Both the position numbers and the translations under genes were made by a program. Below the pieces are notes generated by a model. That model saw only the letters and a list, made by a program, of their open reading frames with translations, was not told the DNA's origin and did no database searches. Of a DNA stretch of 64,000 nt, positions 35,094 to 43,573 are shown in pieces. How positions within the stretch are numbered: position 1 is the stretch's first letter; every line of letters begins with the position of its first letter. This DNA comes from Sva-07 sp035527095 (GTDB lineage: Bacteria > Actinomycetota > Acidimicrobiia > Acidimicrobiales > Ilumatobacteraceae). The stretch spans positions 17,184-81,183 of the forward strand of contig DATLBC010000125.1 of assembly GCA_035527095.1 (NCBI GenBank), read 5' to 3'.

Positions 35094-36167
35094 ATGTTGC
35101 TCGACTCCCTCGACCTGACCGCCGATGCCTTCGCCGATGCGACCGGCTGGGTGGCCACACCCGAAGGCTTGTGCAAGGGCGATGCCTGCGTGCCCGTCCC
35201 GGGCGCGTTCGGAGCCGACGGCGCACTCGATGTCGCCGCGATCGCCGATCGGCTCGGCATGGCGCTCGTCGCCGACGACGCGTCGGGCGTGTGGGCACTC
35301 GGACCCGAGAGCGGAGGGCGAGCGCTCAGCACCGCCACCGTGCCCGAGATCGAATTGCCCGACGTCGACGGCAACCCGTTCAACCTGACCGCGATGCACG
35401 GACGCAAGGTCTTGCTCGTCGCCTGGGCCTCGTGGTGAGGCTGTTCCGCTGACCTGCCCGTGTGGCAGGCACTCCATGAAGAACTCGAGCCGCTCGGCCT
35501 GAGCGTCGTCACCGTCGCGCTCGATCTCGACCCCGAGAAGGCGCGGCCGTGGATCGACGCTGCGTCACCCACACATCCGTCCCTGATCGACAGTGACCAC
35601 CGCGTCGACGAGCTCCTGGGGATCTCGAACGTCCCGATGGCGGTGTGGATCGACGAGACCGGCACGCTCGTCAGGCCGGCGGAAGGGGCCTCGATCCAGC
35701 CGAGCCCGTTCGCTGCCCTCGAGATCACCGACGACATGCCCGACCGCCTGCAGGCGGTGCTCCGCGAGTTCAAGCAGATGCCCGAGACCGGCCCTGCCTA
35801 CCGCGAGGCGATCATCGACTGGGCGAGCCGCGGCGCGGACAGTCGGTATGCGATGTCACCCGACGAGGTCGTCGCAGCGTCGCAGCCTCGCTCGGCCGAT
35901 CACAGCCGAGCAGCAGCGTGCTTCGAGCTGGGCATCGCAGCCGAACGGCGAGGCGACCACCCGTCGGCCATGGCGTGGTGGAAGCAGGCACACGCGCTGT
36001 TCCCCGAGAACTGGACCTACAAGCGCCAGGCCTGGACGCTCGAGTCCACGCCCGACGGTGCCGACTCGGACAAGGCCCAAGAGGTCCACGACACCTATGG
36101 AACGTCGTGGAGCGACGAGTTCCTGGCCACCGGCGGCGCCAATTACACCGTCATGCCAAACCTCTGA
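35094..36167 (+). CDS. Redoxin/thioredoxin-fold selenoprotein (TGA read as selenocysteine)
   Basis: The same reading frame continues through a TGA at 35436-35438. Upstream it ends ELPDVDGNPFNLTAMHGRKVLLVAWASW and downstream it resumes GCSADLPVWQALHEELEPLGLSVVTVALD. Joined, this is a normal ResA/TlpA-like redoxin with the active site W-A-S-W-U-G-C (Sec115, Cys117) and the later cis-Pro segment NVPMAVWIDE. A SECIS-like hairpin follows the TGA (separate entry). The full protein has 357 residues: an N-terminal 90-residue region of unknown role, the redoxin domain, and a C-terminal helical TPR-like part. ATG 35094 follows GGAAGAG. The protein is predicted to be a thiol/selenol redox enzyme. Without Sec decoding the product would be a useless 114-residue stump. 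Confidence 0.85.
35439..35471 (+). promoter_or_regulatory. Bacterial SECIS-like hairpin after the in-frame TGA
   Basis: In the mRNA, CCUGCC (35453-35458) pairs with GGCAGG (35464-35469) around the five-base loop CGUGU. Two more pairs form below a bulged A (U35450-A35471, G35451-C35470). The loop starts 21 bases after the UGA and has G at its second position, which satisfies the published bacterial SECIS rules (loop about 16-37 bases from UGA, G among the first two loop bases). SelB would bind here. Confidence 0.75.
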
Positions 36168-36210
36168 GCCCCACTCGCACCAACGGTCGATGAACCGACG
36201 AGCCGCGACG

Positions 36211-37260
36211 TCAGAAGCCGAGGATTGACCCGGAATCGAGATCGTCGACCGCAGCGAAGGTTCGTCGAACCAGCTCGTCGAACAGCGCCGCACCGCGAGC
36301 ATTCGCCGGGTCGATCGTCAGCAGGCTCGCGCCGAACGACACGGCGTAGAAGAGCATCCCCTCGACGTACCCGCGCCGAACTCCCTCGAGCGTGACGTGG
36401 TCGGCGCCGACCCCGGCGGCGTGGATCCCGCGGACGTAGCGTTCGATCAGTTCGTCCTCGAACTCGCGCCGTGCGGGAACGGTCAGGTTGTTGGCGCAGA
36501 AGTACACCAGGTCGGTCTGGCCGGGTGCGCGCATGCTGAGCTGCCAGTCGACCACTGCGACCGAGCCGTCGTCGGCGAAGAACAGGTTGTCGAGGCGGAA
36601 GTCACCGTGGATCAGCGTGACCGGGTCGTTCTCGTGGCCCTGGATCCACGTCGGGATTCCGGGCACGAACTGCTCGCACCATCGCAGGCATCGTTGCGGG
36701 AGTTCGTCGCCGTACCGCTCGAGGAACACGGGCCAGCCGACTTCGAACATCGCCCCGAGACCGAGCACCGCGGGATCGTCGAGACCGGGCATCCACGCGA
36801 ACGATTCGAGCGACGCGTGTTCGAACCAGGCCCCGTGGAGGCGAGCGAGCAGATCGATCGACTGTTCAGCCTGCTCGCGAGTGGCGCCTGCAAGATGGTC
36901 GCCGGCAACGGCCGGGGCGAGATCCTCGAGCACCAGACACGGCGGGTCGAGCGTGTTGACGTATGCATGCGGGACGCGGATCTGCAAGTCGGGAGCGATG
37001 TCGCGATAGAAGCAGTGCTCGCGCTCCCAGACGCGCATCATCTCGCCGATCGCCCGGCCCCCGGGATCCGACGTCGGGAGTTTCACGATGACCGAGCAGG
37101 GAGCGCCAGGGTCCGACGAAGCGATGGTCACGCGCGCAAGTTGCCCCATGAACCCCTCGCCGGCGGCGATCGGGTGGACATCGATCGAGTCGAGACGTGC
37201 GTCGAGCGCTCCCGCCAACCAGGCAGCGTCGATGTCGGCAATCGTGACCGGTGTCGCCAT
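36211..37260 (-). CDS. Aminoglycoside-phosphotransferase-fold (ecdysteroid-kinase-like) protein
   Basis: This 349-residue kinase-like protein has an ATP-lobe strand (SVIVKLPTSDP), the catalytic loop HGDFRLDNLFF and the metal motif VVDWQLSMRAPGQTDLVYF. These match the APH/choline-kinase superfamily, most like the DUF1679/EcKinase branch that is expanded in Actinobacteria. The substrate may be a small alcohol or acyl conjugate and is not known; antibiotic resistance should not be assumed. The N-terminal domain is longer than in true APH enzymes. Confidence 0.8.
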   Translation of the reverse strand: MATPVTIADIDAAWLAGALDARLDSIDVHPIAAGEGFMGQLARVTIASSDPGAPCSVIVKLPTSDPGGRAIGEMMRVWEREHCFYRDIAPDLQIRVPHAYVNTLDPPCLVLEDLAPAVAGDHLAGATREQAEQSIDLLARLHGAWFEHASLESFAWMPGLDDPAVLGLGAMFEVGWPVFLERYGDELPQRCLRWCEQFVPGIPTWIQGHENDPVTLIHGDFRLDNLFFADDGSVAVVDWQLSMRAPGQTDLVYFCANNLTVPARREFEDELIERYVRGIHAAGVGADHVTLEGVRRGYVEGMLFYAVSFGASLLTIDPANARGAALFDELVRRTFAAVDDLDSGSILGF

Positions 37261-37395
37261 GGCCCGACATCCTGCCACTCGACGGGTGCCAGATCGTTGC
37301 CGGAGCGTCCCCACCCGGAAGAGCACCTCGACCGACACGGCACGATGTCTCGACGTGTCGTCGAGCCTGATGGAGATCTCCGATTGAGATGGCCC

Positions 37396-37401
37396 TATCG
37401 T
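37396..37401 (+). promoter_or_regulatory. -10 box (TATCGT) six bases before the L,D-transpeptidase start
   Basis: TATCGT is followed by six bases and the ATG at 37408, with no ribosome-binding site, so a leaderless mRNA is likely. Confidence 0.45.
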
Positions 37402-37407
37402 ATTCAG

Positions 37408-39369
37408 ATGCGTTCACGGCCCTTCCTCGCTGTCGTCGCTGCCATCGGCAGCGTCGTCGGAGCAACCCTCATCGGAGCCGTCTCGACACCTGCTTCGACC
37501 GTCGACGCCGCGGGCACCACGAGCGCCTATGTCGCTCTGCCGACATCGCAGCGGCTCATCGACACCCGCCTGTCCGGTCCGATCCGTGCTGGTGGCACCA
37601 TCTCGGCGGCCGTCACCGGTGCTGCACCGTTGCCCGCCGCCGGCACGGTGAGTGCCGCGGTCCTCAATGTCACCGTCGCTCCCCCCGCTGCGCCGGGCTA
37701 CTGGACCGTGTGGCCGCACACCAACGCCCGACCGGTGGCCTCCAACGTCAACATCGACGAACTGCAATCGCTGTCGGGCAACGTCACACCCAACCTGGTG
37801 ACGGTGCCGGTCGGCGCTGACGGGATCATCGATCTCTACACCAGCGGTGGGGGCAACGTCATCGTCGACCTGCTCGGGTACTACACGCCCGCCGCGTCGG
37901 CGTCGGCCGGTCGGTTCCAGCCGCTCGCTGCTCCCACCCGCGTCCTCGACACGCGCGGCTTCGGGGCGTTCCGACCGGGCGAGACACGCACGTTCACCGT
38001 CCCCCGTGCCGCCGGTTCCAGCGCGGTCGCCATCAACCTCACGTCGGTCACCGTCGCACGCGGATACTGGCAGGTCTTCGCAAACGGCAGCCCCCGACCG
38101 GCGACCTCCAACCTCAACTCGCCGCCGGGTCTCTTCGCGGTGGTGGCGAACCAGGCGATCGTCACGCTCGATGCCACGGGGAGCATCTCGATCTTTTCGC
38201 AATCGGGCGGAGACCTGATCATCGACGTCGTCGGCACGTATTCGGGGGCAGGAGCCGCCGACAGCACCAGCGGGCTCTTCGTGCCCATGGCCACGCCGAC
38301 CCGCATCGTCGACACGCGCGACCCGGCATTGAACCCACTCGGCGGAACCACACGGCCCGCCCCGGGCTGGCGCTTCGAAGTGCCCGTTTCGTCGCACCGA
38401 GCGATCAATCGATCTGACGTGTCGGCCGTCGTGGTCAATGCCACCACCGCCGACCCGCTCGCCGTTGGATTCGTCACGGTCGGGACCGCCGGTGCCACCG
38501 ACCCCCGGGTCTGGCCGACCACATCGACGATGAACGTGGTGCGACCCGATCAGACCCTCGCGAACCATGCCATCGTCCCGGTGTCCGTGCGTGGTTTCTC
38601 GATGTTCACGCAACCGGGCGGCCATTTGATTGCCGACATCGCCGGGTACTTCCTCGGCTCGCCTGCGCCGGCGCCGTTCGCTGCTCCCACCAACAGCGGC
38701 CCTGCGAGGTGTGCAACCCAAACCGTCGGAGCACCGGGAGCGCCCGTTGGGCCCATCGTGTACGGCTCGTCACGCGTCGCCGTGGCGAATCTGCAGACCC
38801 GACTCCTCCAACTCGGGTTCTGGAACGCCGGCGCGGATGGCGTCTACGGTCTCTCCACCACCCAGGCCGTCATGGCGTTCCAGAAGTGGAAAGGTCTGCC
38901 CGCGACCACCGCAGTCGACAACAGGACCGCAATTGCGCTGAACACCGAGATGTGCCGACCTGCCGCAGGACGCAGCGGCGACCTCTTCGAAGTCGACAAG
39001 ACCAAGCAGATCGCCTTCGTCGTGCGCGGCGGCGCAGTGCAGTACGTCTTCAACGTGTCCACGGGCAATGGCAAGTCCTACGACGAGGAGGACCAGAAGG
39101 CTGCGGGACGGCGCGTGATCGGCATCGCCCTCACCCCGTCCGGCACGTTCCGCACCTACCGAGAGCACGACGTGGTGCGCTACGAAGGCGATCTCGGGTC
39201 GCTCTACCGCCCGAAGTTCGTCGTCGGTGGCATTGCCGTGCACGGCGCGCCACGAGTGCCGAACTATCCGGCCTCGCACGGATGTGTTCGCGTCGCCAAT
39301 CCCGTGATGGATCTGATCTGGAGCCGAAATCTGCTCCCACTGCGCTCAACGGTCTGGATCCACGACTGA
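37408..39369 (+). CDS. Secreted L,D-transpeptidase with three beta-rich repeats and a peptidoglycan-binding domain
   Basis: The 653-residue exported protein has a signal peptide (FLAVVAAIGSVVGATLIGAVS). It then carries three repeats of about 130 residues, each opening with a RLIDTR/RVLDTR/RIVDTR motif and closing with a GG-[NDH]-x-I-[VIA]-D-[LVI]-[LVA]-G-Y/T-Y/F motif. This repeat is common in actinobacterial surface proteins. Next are a PG_binding_1 domain (VANLQTRLLQLGFWNAGADGVYG) and a YkuD catalytic domain with HGAPRVPNYPASHGCVRV, whose Cys is the nucleophile. YkuD enzymes form 3-3 cross-links or attach proteins to the wall. The start was set by the signal peptide and the -10 box; the longer open frame upstream is antisense to the phosphotransferase gene. 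Confidence 0.9.
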   Translation: MRSRPFLAVVAAIGSVVGATLIGAVSTPASTVDAAGTTSAYVALPTSQRLIDTRLSGPIRAGGTISAAVTGAAPLPAAGTVSAAVLNVTVAPPAAPGYWTVWPHTNARPVASNVNIDELQSLSGNVTPNLVTVPVGADGIIDLYTSGGGNVIVDLLGYYTPAASASAGRFQPLAAPTRVLDTRGFGAFRPGETRTFTVPRAAGSSAVAINLTSVTVARGYWQVFANGSPRPATSNLNSPPGLFAVVANQAIVTLDATGSISIFSQSGGDLIIDVVGTYSGAGAADSTSGLFVPMATPTRIVDTRDPALNPLGGTTRPAPGWRFEVPVSSHRAINRSDVSAVVVNATTADPLAVGFVTVGTAGATDPRVWPTTSTMNVVRPDQTLANHAIVPVSVRGFSMFTQPGGHLIADIAGYFLGSPAPAPFAAPTNSGPARCATQTVGAPGAPVGPIVYGSSRVAVANLQTRLLQLGFWNAGADGVYGLSTTQAVMAFQKWKGLPATTAVDNRTAIALNTEMCRPAAGRSGDLFEVDKTKQIAFVVRGGAVQYVFNVSTGNGKSYDEEDQKAAGRRVIGIALTPSGTFRTYREHDVVRYEGDLGSLYRPKFVVGGIAVHGAPRVPNYPASHGCVRVANPVMDLIWSRNLLPLRSTVWIHD

Positions 39370-40473
39370 CGCTGCCCGGTGGCGGCGCCAACCTTGAAAG
39401 CCGGTGACAGCGAACGTCATCACCACGAGTGGGGCAACGATGAGCGCGGCGGGCCCAACGACATCAGCGGCCGATGAGTCGCTCGCATCGAGAACCAGGT
39501 AGGCGGCGTAGGCGGCGTAGAACGAGATCAGGACGAACCCTTCCCAGCGCTTGATCTGGAAGCCGTTCCACACGATCGGCACCAGGACGATCGTGGCCGC
39601 GAGCATCACCGGAAAGTCGAGGCGCAGCGAGACGTCGCTGACCGGAATGCCGTCGCTCGACACGATCGAGGTGAGACCCAGTACCGACATCAGGTTGAAC
39701 AGGTTCGAGCCGATGACGTTGCCGACGGCGATGTCGCGTTGCCCGCGAACCGCCGCGAGGATCGACGTTGCCAGCTCTGGCAGCGAGGTGCCGATGGCCA
39801 CCACGGTCAAGCCGATCACGAGATCGCTGACCCCGGCCGATTCGGCGATGTCGGTGGCGCCGTTCACCAACAACTGCGAGCCGAGGACGAGAACGACCAG
39901 ACCGGCGGACACGAGCGCGAGGTTGAACCACAGCGGCCGTTCGAGCGCCGCTCCTTCGAGTGCGTCGACCGATTCGGTGTACTCGTCGATCACGTCCGTT
40001 CGTTCGCGACGCGCCTCACGGACGAGCCAGCCGACGTAGACGACGACACCGGTGAACAAGATGATCCCGTCGATGCGACCGATGTTGTTGTCGAGCGACA
40101 TCAGCAGAGCGACGACGGACACGACGATCAGCAGCGGGATGTCGAAGCGGATGATGCGTTGCTGGACCGCCAACCCGCCCACCACTGCCGATGCTCCGAG
40201 GATCAGCAAGATGTTGCCGATGTTGCTGCCGACGACATTGCCGAACGCCACGTCGGCGTTGCCGCTGAACGCCGCCGACACACTGACCGCGAGTTCAGGC
40301 GCGCTGGTTCCGAACGCCACCACGGTGAGCCCGATCACCACCGGTGCGATGCCGAGCTTCGACGCGATCGTCGCTGCTCCTTTCACCAGGAGTTCAGCGC
40401 CACCGAGCAGGCAGACGACGCCGATGAGGAGGGCAAGGATCGTGAGTGAATTCACCGCTGCGTACTGTGCCAT
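39346..40473 (-). CDS. Calcium/sodium antiporter (CaCA family, YrbG-like)
   Basis: This 375-residue membrane protein has the two inverted alpha-repeats of the cation/Ca2+ exchanger superfamily. The first repeat is VVAFGTSAPELAVSVSAAFSGNADVAFGNVVGSNIGNILLILG and the second VVAIGTSLPELATSILAAVRGQRDIAVGNVIGSNLFNLMSVLG, giving ten or so helices. It exchanges Ca2+ for Na+ or H+ across the cell membrane. Its 3' end overlaps the convergent L,D-transpeptidase gene by 24 bases. The start lies 18 bases from the divergent CinA-like gene. Confidence 0.92.
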   Translation of the reverse strand: MAQYAAVNSLTILALLIGVVCLLGGAELLVKGAATIASKLGIAPVVIGLTVVAFGTSAPELAVSVSAAFSGNADVAFGNVVGSNIGNILLILGASAVVGGLAVQQRIIRFDIPLLIVVSVVALLMSLDNNIGRIDGIILFTGVVVYVGWLVREARRERTDVIDEYTESVDALEGAALERPLWFNLALVSAGLVVLVLGSQLLVNGATDIAESAGVSDLVIGLTVVAIGTSLPELATSILAAVRGQRDIAVGNVIGSNLFNLMSVLGLTSIVSSDGIPVSDVSLRLDFPVMLAATIVLVPIVWNGFQIKRWEGFVLISFYAAYAAYLVLDASDSSAADVVGPAALIVAPLVVMTFAVTGFQGWRRHRAASVVDPDR

Positions 40474-40490
40474 GAACCAAGCTGGTCCGG

Positions 40491-40985
40491 ATGTTCACAT
40501 CGGAGGTCACGCGAACCAGCCGACAGATCGCACGCATGCTGCGCGACCGCAGGGAGACCGTCGCAGTGGCCGAAGGTTCGGCCGGCGGACTCGTGTCGGC
40601 CGCGTTGCTGTCGGTCCCGGGCGCGTCCGCCTACTACGTGGGCGGCACGGTGATCTACACCGTTGCGGCGAGTCGGGCCTGGATGGCCGGCGAGATCGAG
40701 GTGCCTCGGGGGATGCGCGGCGCCAGCGAAGCATTCGCGACGTATCTGGCTGCATCGGTGCGAAGCAAGGTCGACGCGACGTGGGGCATCGGTGAGGCGG
40801 GTGCTGCCGGACCAGCGAACCCGTACGGCGACCCTGCCGGCCACAGCTGGCTGGCGATCGCCGGGGCACGCACGGCGACCCGCAACGTGCTGACGGGCCT
40901 CGACGACCGCGAGGACAACATGGTGGCGTTCACCGCAGCTGCGCTGCAACTGTTCGCCGAAGTACTCGCCGACGAGTCGACCTGA
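40491..40985 (+). CDS. CinA C-terminal domain (nicotinamide-nucleotide amidase-like) protein
   Basis: This 164-residue stand-alone CinA C-terminal domain resembles PncC, which deamidates NMN (QIARMLRDRRETVAVAEGSAGGLVSAALLSVPGASAYYVGGTVIYT, then GIGEAGAAGPANPYGDPAGHSWLAI). The family's AESCTGG motif is AEGSAGG here, so the usual Cys-Thr pair is lost and activity on NMN is uncertain. TACTGT at 40463-40468 could be its -10 box. It is convergent with the MBL-receiver-GAF gene. Confidence 0.78.
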   Translation: MFTSEVTRTSRQIARMLRDRRETVAVAEGSAGGLVSAALLSVPGASAYYVGGTVIYTVAASRAWMAGEIEVPRGMRGASEAFATYLAASVRSKVDATWGIGEAGAAGPANPYGDPAGHSWLAIAGARTATRNVLTGLDDREDNMVAFTAAALQLFAEVLADEST

Positions 40986-40988
40986 GGC

Positions 40989-42791
40989 TCACCGGTGCTG
41001 GAGTTCCTGCACGACCTGTGCAGCCACGCGACGTAGCGAATCGAGCTGATCGTCGTCGAGGTGCCGCGGGAGGTAGTCGGCGACGCACAGCGTGCCGACA
41101 CGGCTGCCGTCGTCGAGCGCCAGTGGCATCCCGGCATAGAAGCGCAGTCGAGGTTCGCCGGACACGAGCGGGTTCTCTGCGAATCGGTCGTCGGCGAGCG
41201 TGTCCTCGACCTGCAGGACGTCGGCACCGAGGATTGCGTGGGCACACAGCGACATCTCCCGCGGGGTCTCCTCGACGTCGATACCACGACGGGACTTGAA
41301 CCACTGGCGGTCGGCGTCGACCAGACTCACGAGCGCAATCGGGACATCGAGGATGGCGGCGATGTCCTCGGTGTGGCGGTCGAAACGCGCCTCGGGGGCG
41401 GTGTCGAGGACGCCGAGGCCGTACAGCGCCGCGAGACGCTCGCCCTCGTTGTCGGGGAGTGGTGCGTTCTGCCACCGGCTTGCTCGGCGCAGGAGCCATG
41501 CGCGCAGCTTGGTACGTAGGAACGGCGGGCTTGCGGGCCAAACGAGCCATTCGGTGATGCGGGTCTCTGCCGCATCGGGACGGAAACGAGCCTCGTCGTG
41601 ACCCACCATGATGATCGGCACACTGGTTCCGTTGTCCGTGCCGAGCGCGCGAATTGCTGTGACCAGGTCGAAGCCGCCATCGTCGACGAACGGCTCGATC
41701 AGCACGATGCCGGGTTCGACTGATCGAGCGACGGCGAACGCCTCGTGCAAATCACCGCTGACGATGACCTCGAGCGCTTCGGCTCGGGCGGCCGCGGCCA
41801 GTGCGTCGCCGACCTCGGAGGTCTGGGCGACCACGAGGGCGACGGTCGGCCGCTCGGCGACGGCAGATGGTTCCGCAGCAAGTGCTGCCCGGCCGGTGTT
41901 CTTCGACGGCACCCGATCTCCGCGAACCTCGACGGTGACACCTTCGGCCGCGGCGAAGATCTCGCCGTCGTACCCCACGCGCCGGGCGTGGCCTCGTGCC
42001 AGCTCGACGAGGTCGTCGACCTGGTCGTCGGTGCGATTCGGGTCGTGGTGATAGAGCGCGACCCGCTTGACGTCGGCAGCGCTCGCGAGGTCGACGACGT
42101 ATTCGACAGTGCTGTGGCCCCAGCCGATGTGATCGGGGTACTCGGACCCGAGGTATTGCGCGTCGTGAATCAACAGGTCGGCACCGGTGACGAAGAGGGT
42201 GTGCGCCTCGTCGTGACGGTTCCGCTTCATGTCGCCGCCGACGGCGAGTGATTGATCGTGGGGCTCGTGGTCCGACGAGTACACGACGACCGCGCCGTCG
42301 ACCTCGACCCGATAGCCGAGCGTGAGCGCTGGGTGGTTCAGGAAGCGGGTCACGATCGCGACATCGTCGATGTACAGCACTCCCTCGACGAGGTCGTGAT
42401 GTTCGACGTTGGCCGACAGCTGCCCGATCTCGACGGGGAAGTATCGATACTCCATCTGTCCGGCCAGGATGTCGCCGAGCGATCCGCCGAGTCCGCTCGG
42501 GCCGAAGATGTGCCAGGTGTTGTCGTGGCCGAACAGCGGCGCAAAGAACGGCAGCCCTTGAATGTGGTCCCAGTGGGTGTGACTGATCAGGATGTGCCCA
42601 TCGATCGGAGCTCCATTCGCCTCGGCCAGAAGGTGCTGGCCCAGACCATGGGCGCCGGTGCCGCAGTCGATGACCAGCTGCGTCCCTGCGTCGGATCGGA
42701 TGGAGACACAGGAGGTGTTCCCGCCGAACCGCAGCGTGCTGGATCCGGCTTTGGCGATCGAGCCCCGTGTTCCCCAGAATGTCACCTGCAT
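40989..42791 (-). CDS. Metallo-beta-lactamase / receiver-like / GAF fusion protein
   Basis: The 600-residue cytoplasmic protein has three parts. Residues about 1-265 are an MBL-fold hydrolase with HTHWDH and further metal ligands (SSDHEP, GWGHSTVEYV), of the type found in RNase Z/PhnP-like or cyclic-nucleotide phosphodiesterase-like proteins. Residues about 305-430 resemble a response-regulator receiver (PTVALVVAQTSEVGDALAAAARAEALEVIVSGD, GIVLIEPFVDDGGFDLV), but the phospho-acceptor Asp is replaced (LIEPF). Residues about 445-600 are a GAF domain (RQWFKSRRGIDVEETPREMSLCAHAI, RFYAGMPLALDDGSRVGTLCV). Translation starts after AGGAGG. This suggests a phosphatase or phosphodiesterase under sensory control, but the signal and substrate are unknown. 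Confidence 0.85.
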   Translation of the reverse strand: MQVTFWGTRGSIAKAGSSTLRFGGNTSCVSIRSDAGTQLVIDCGTGAHGLGQHLLAEANGAPIDGHILISHTHWDHIQGLPFFAPLFGHDNTWHIFGPSGLGGSLGDILAGQMEYRYFPVEIGQLSANVEHHDLVEGVLYIDDVAIVTRFLNHPALTLGYRVEVDGAVVVYSSDHEPHDQSLAVGGDMKRNRHDEAHTLFVTGADLLIHDAQYLGSEYPDHIGWGHSTVEYVVDLASAADVKRVALYHHDPNRTDDQVDDLVELARGHARRVGYDGEIFAAAEGVTVEVRGDRVPSKNTGRAALAAEPSAVAERPTVALVVAQTSEVGDALAAAARAEALEVIVSGDLHEAFAVARSVEPGIVLIEPFVDDGGFDLVTAIRALGTDNGTSVPIIMVGHDEARFRPDAAETRITEWLVWPASPPFLRTKLRAWLLRRASRWQNAPLPDNEGERLAALYGLGVLDTAPEARFDRHTEDIAAILDVPIALVSLVDADRQWFKSRRGIDVEETPREMSLCAHAILGADVLQVEDTLADDRFAENPLVSGEPRLRFYAGMPLALDDGSRVGTLCVADYLPRHLDDDQLDSLRRVAAQVVQELQHR

Positions 42792-42799
42792 TCAAGATC

Positions 42800-43355
42800 C
42801 TCCTGCGCTGACTGTACGGGACCACGGGACCCACGCCGTACCGGGAGCCGAGTCAGGTGTCCATCGGACAACACCGCTCGCAGCGCATCGAGTGCGTGGG
42901 AGAACGGCAGGTAGTTGGCTTGACCGGGCCACCGATGTCGTCGAGATCGAACCAGGTGCCACCGAAGATGGTCAGAGCAGCAGCACGGCGCTGTGGAGAC
43001 CGGTGGTGGCGTTCAGGGTGAGGAGTGCGCCGGCGGCGACGCCCAGCGCGACGTAGAACACCGCCATCGCCACCAGAACGGGCACGACGAGCAGTGCGCT
43101 TCCCTCGATGTCCATGTCCAGGAATGCACCGAGCCCGAAGACGATTGCGGACTGCAGCACCGCCAAGATCAGTGAGGGGAACGCGTAGGCCAGCACGAGA
43201 TCGCTCGCTCGTAGCGGCGCGGTCATCAGCCGCGCGAAGATGGCGGTCTCCCGGTCGCGAGCGAGGGGCATCGACGAGGTGAACATCACCATCGCGAGAC
43301 CGCCCACTCCCTGACCCGCAGCAACGGCACACAGAGCATTCTCGCCACGGGTGAC
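42800..43355 (-). pseudogene. Decayed ABC-2 type transporter permease
   Basis: Three pieces in different minus-strand frames together spell the C-terminal half of an ABC-2 permease. The first is MVMFTSSMPLARDRETAIFARLMTAPLRASDLVLAYAFPSL and onward. After a frameshift near 42975 comes TIFGGTWFDLDDIGG. After another near 42920 comes NYLPFSHALDALRAVLSDG. The N-terminal half is absent and a TGA stop precedes the first piece. With at least two frameshifts and a truncation the gene is dead. No ATPase partner is nearby. Confidence 0.7.
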
Positions 43356-43545
43356 CAGTCAGCCGAATCCAAACGGGAAGATCGTCTTCTTCCAGCGACG
43401 CGACCCGGAACGAGCGGTCCACGGCTCGGCGAACTCCATCGCACCGATCCGGTGACGGCCGTCGAGGCCGAGAGCAGCACCTGCGAACAGGTCCGCTCGA
43501 CCCCGACGAGCGCGTCGCATGGATTCGGCCTGCCCGGGCGTCTCA

Positions 43546-43551
43546 TAGGGT
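43546..43551 (+). promoter_or_regulatory. -10 box (TAGGGT) of the sigma-factor gene
   Basis: TAGGGT lies 22 bases before the ATG at 43574. The short leader then contains GGGAGGAG, which decides this start over the GTG/ATG codons overlapping the box. Confidence 0.45.
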
Positions 43552-43573
43552 GATGAGTACGGGAGGAGTGTCG

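Noticed and set aside
35436..35438. Simple nonsense mutation or sequencing error in the redoxin gene
   Set aside because: The TGA falls precisely at the catalytic position, no other damage is present in 357 codons, and a hairpin meeting SECIS rules follows. A point error remains possible but is less likely.
36211..37260. Aminoglycoside resistance gene
   Set aside because: The kinase motifs are shared by a large superfamily; the sequence is closer to ecdysteroid-kinase-like proteins and there is no resistance-gene context.
36397..37407. N-terminal extension of the L,D-transpeptidase frame
   Set aside because: It is antisense to the phosphotransferase-like gene. The signal peptide and -10 box place the start at 37408.
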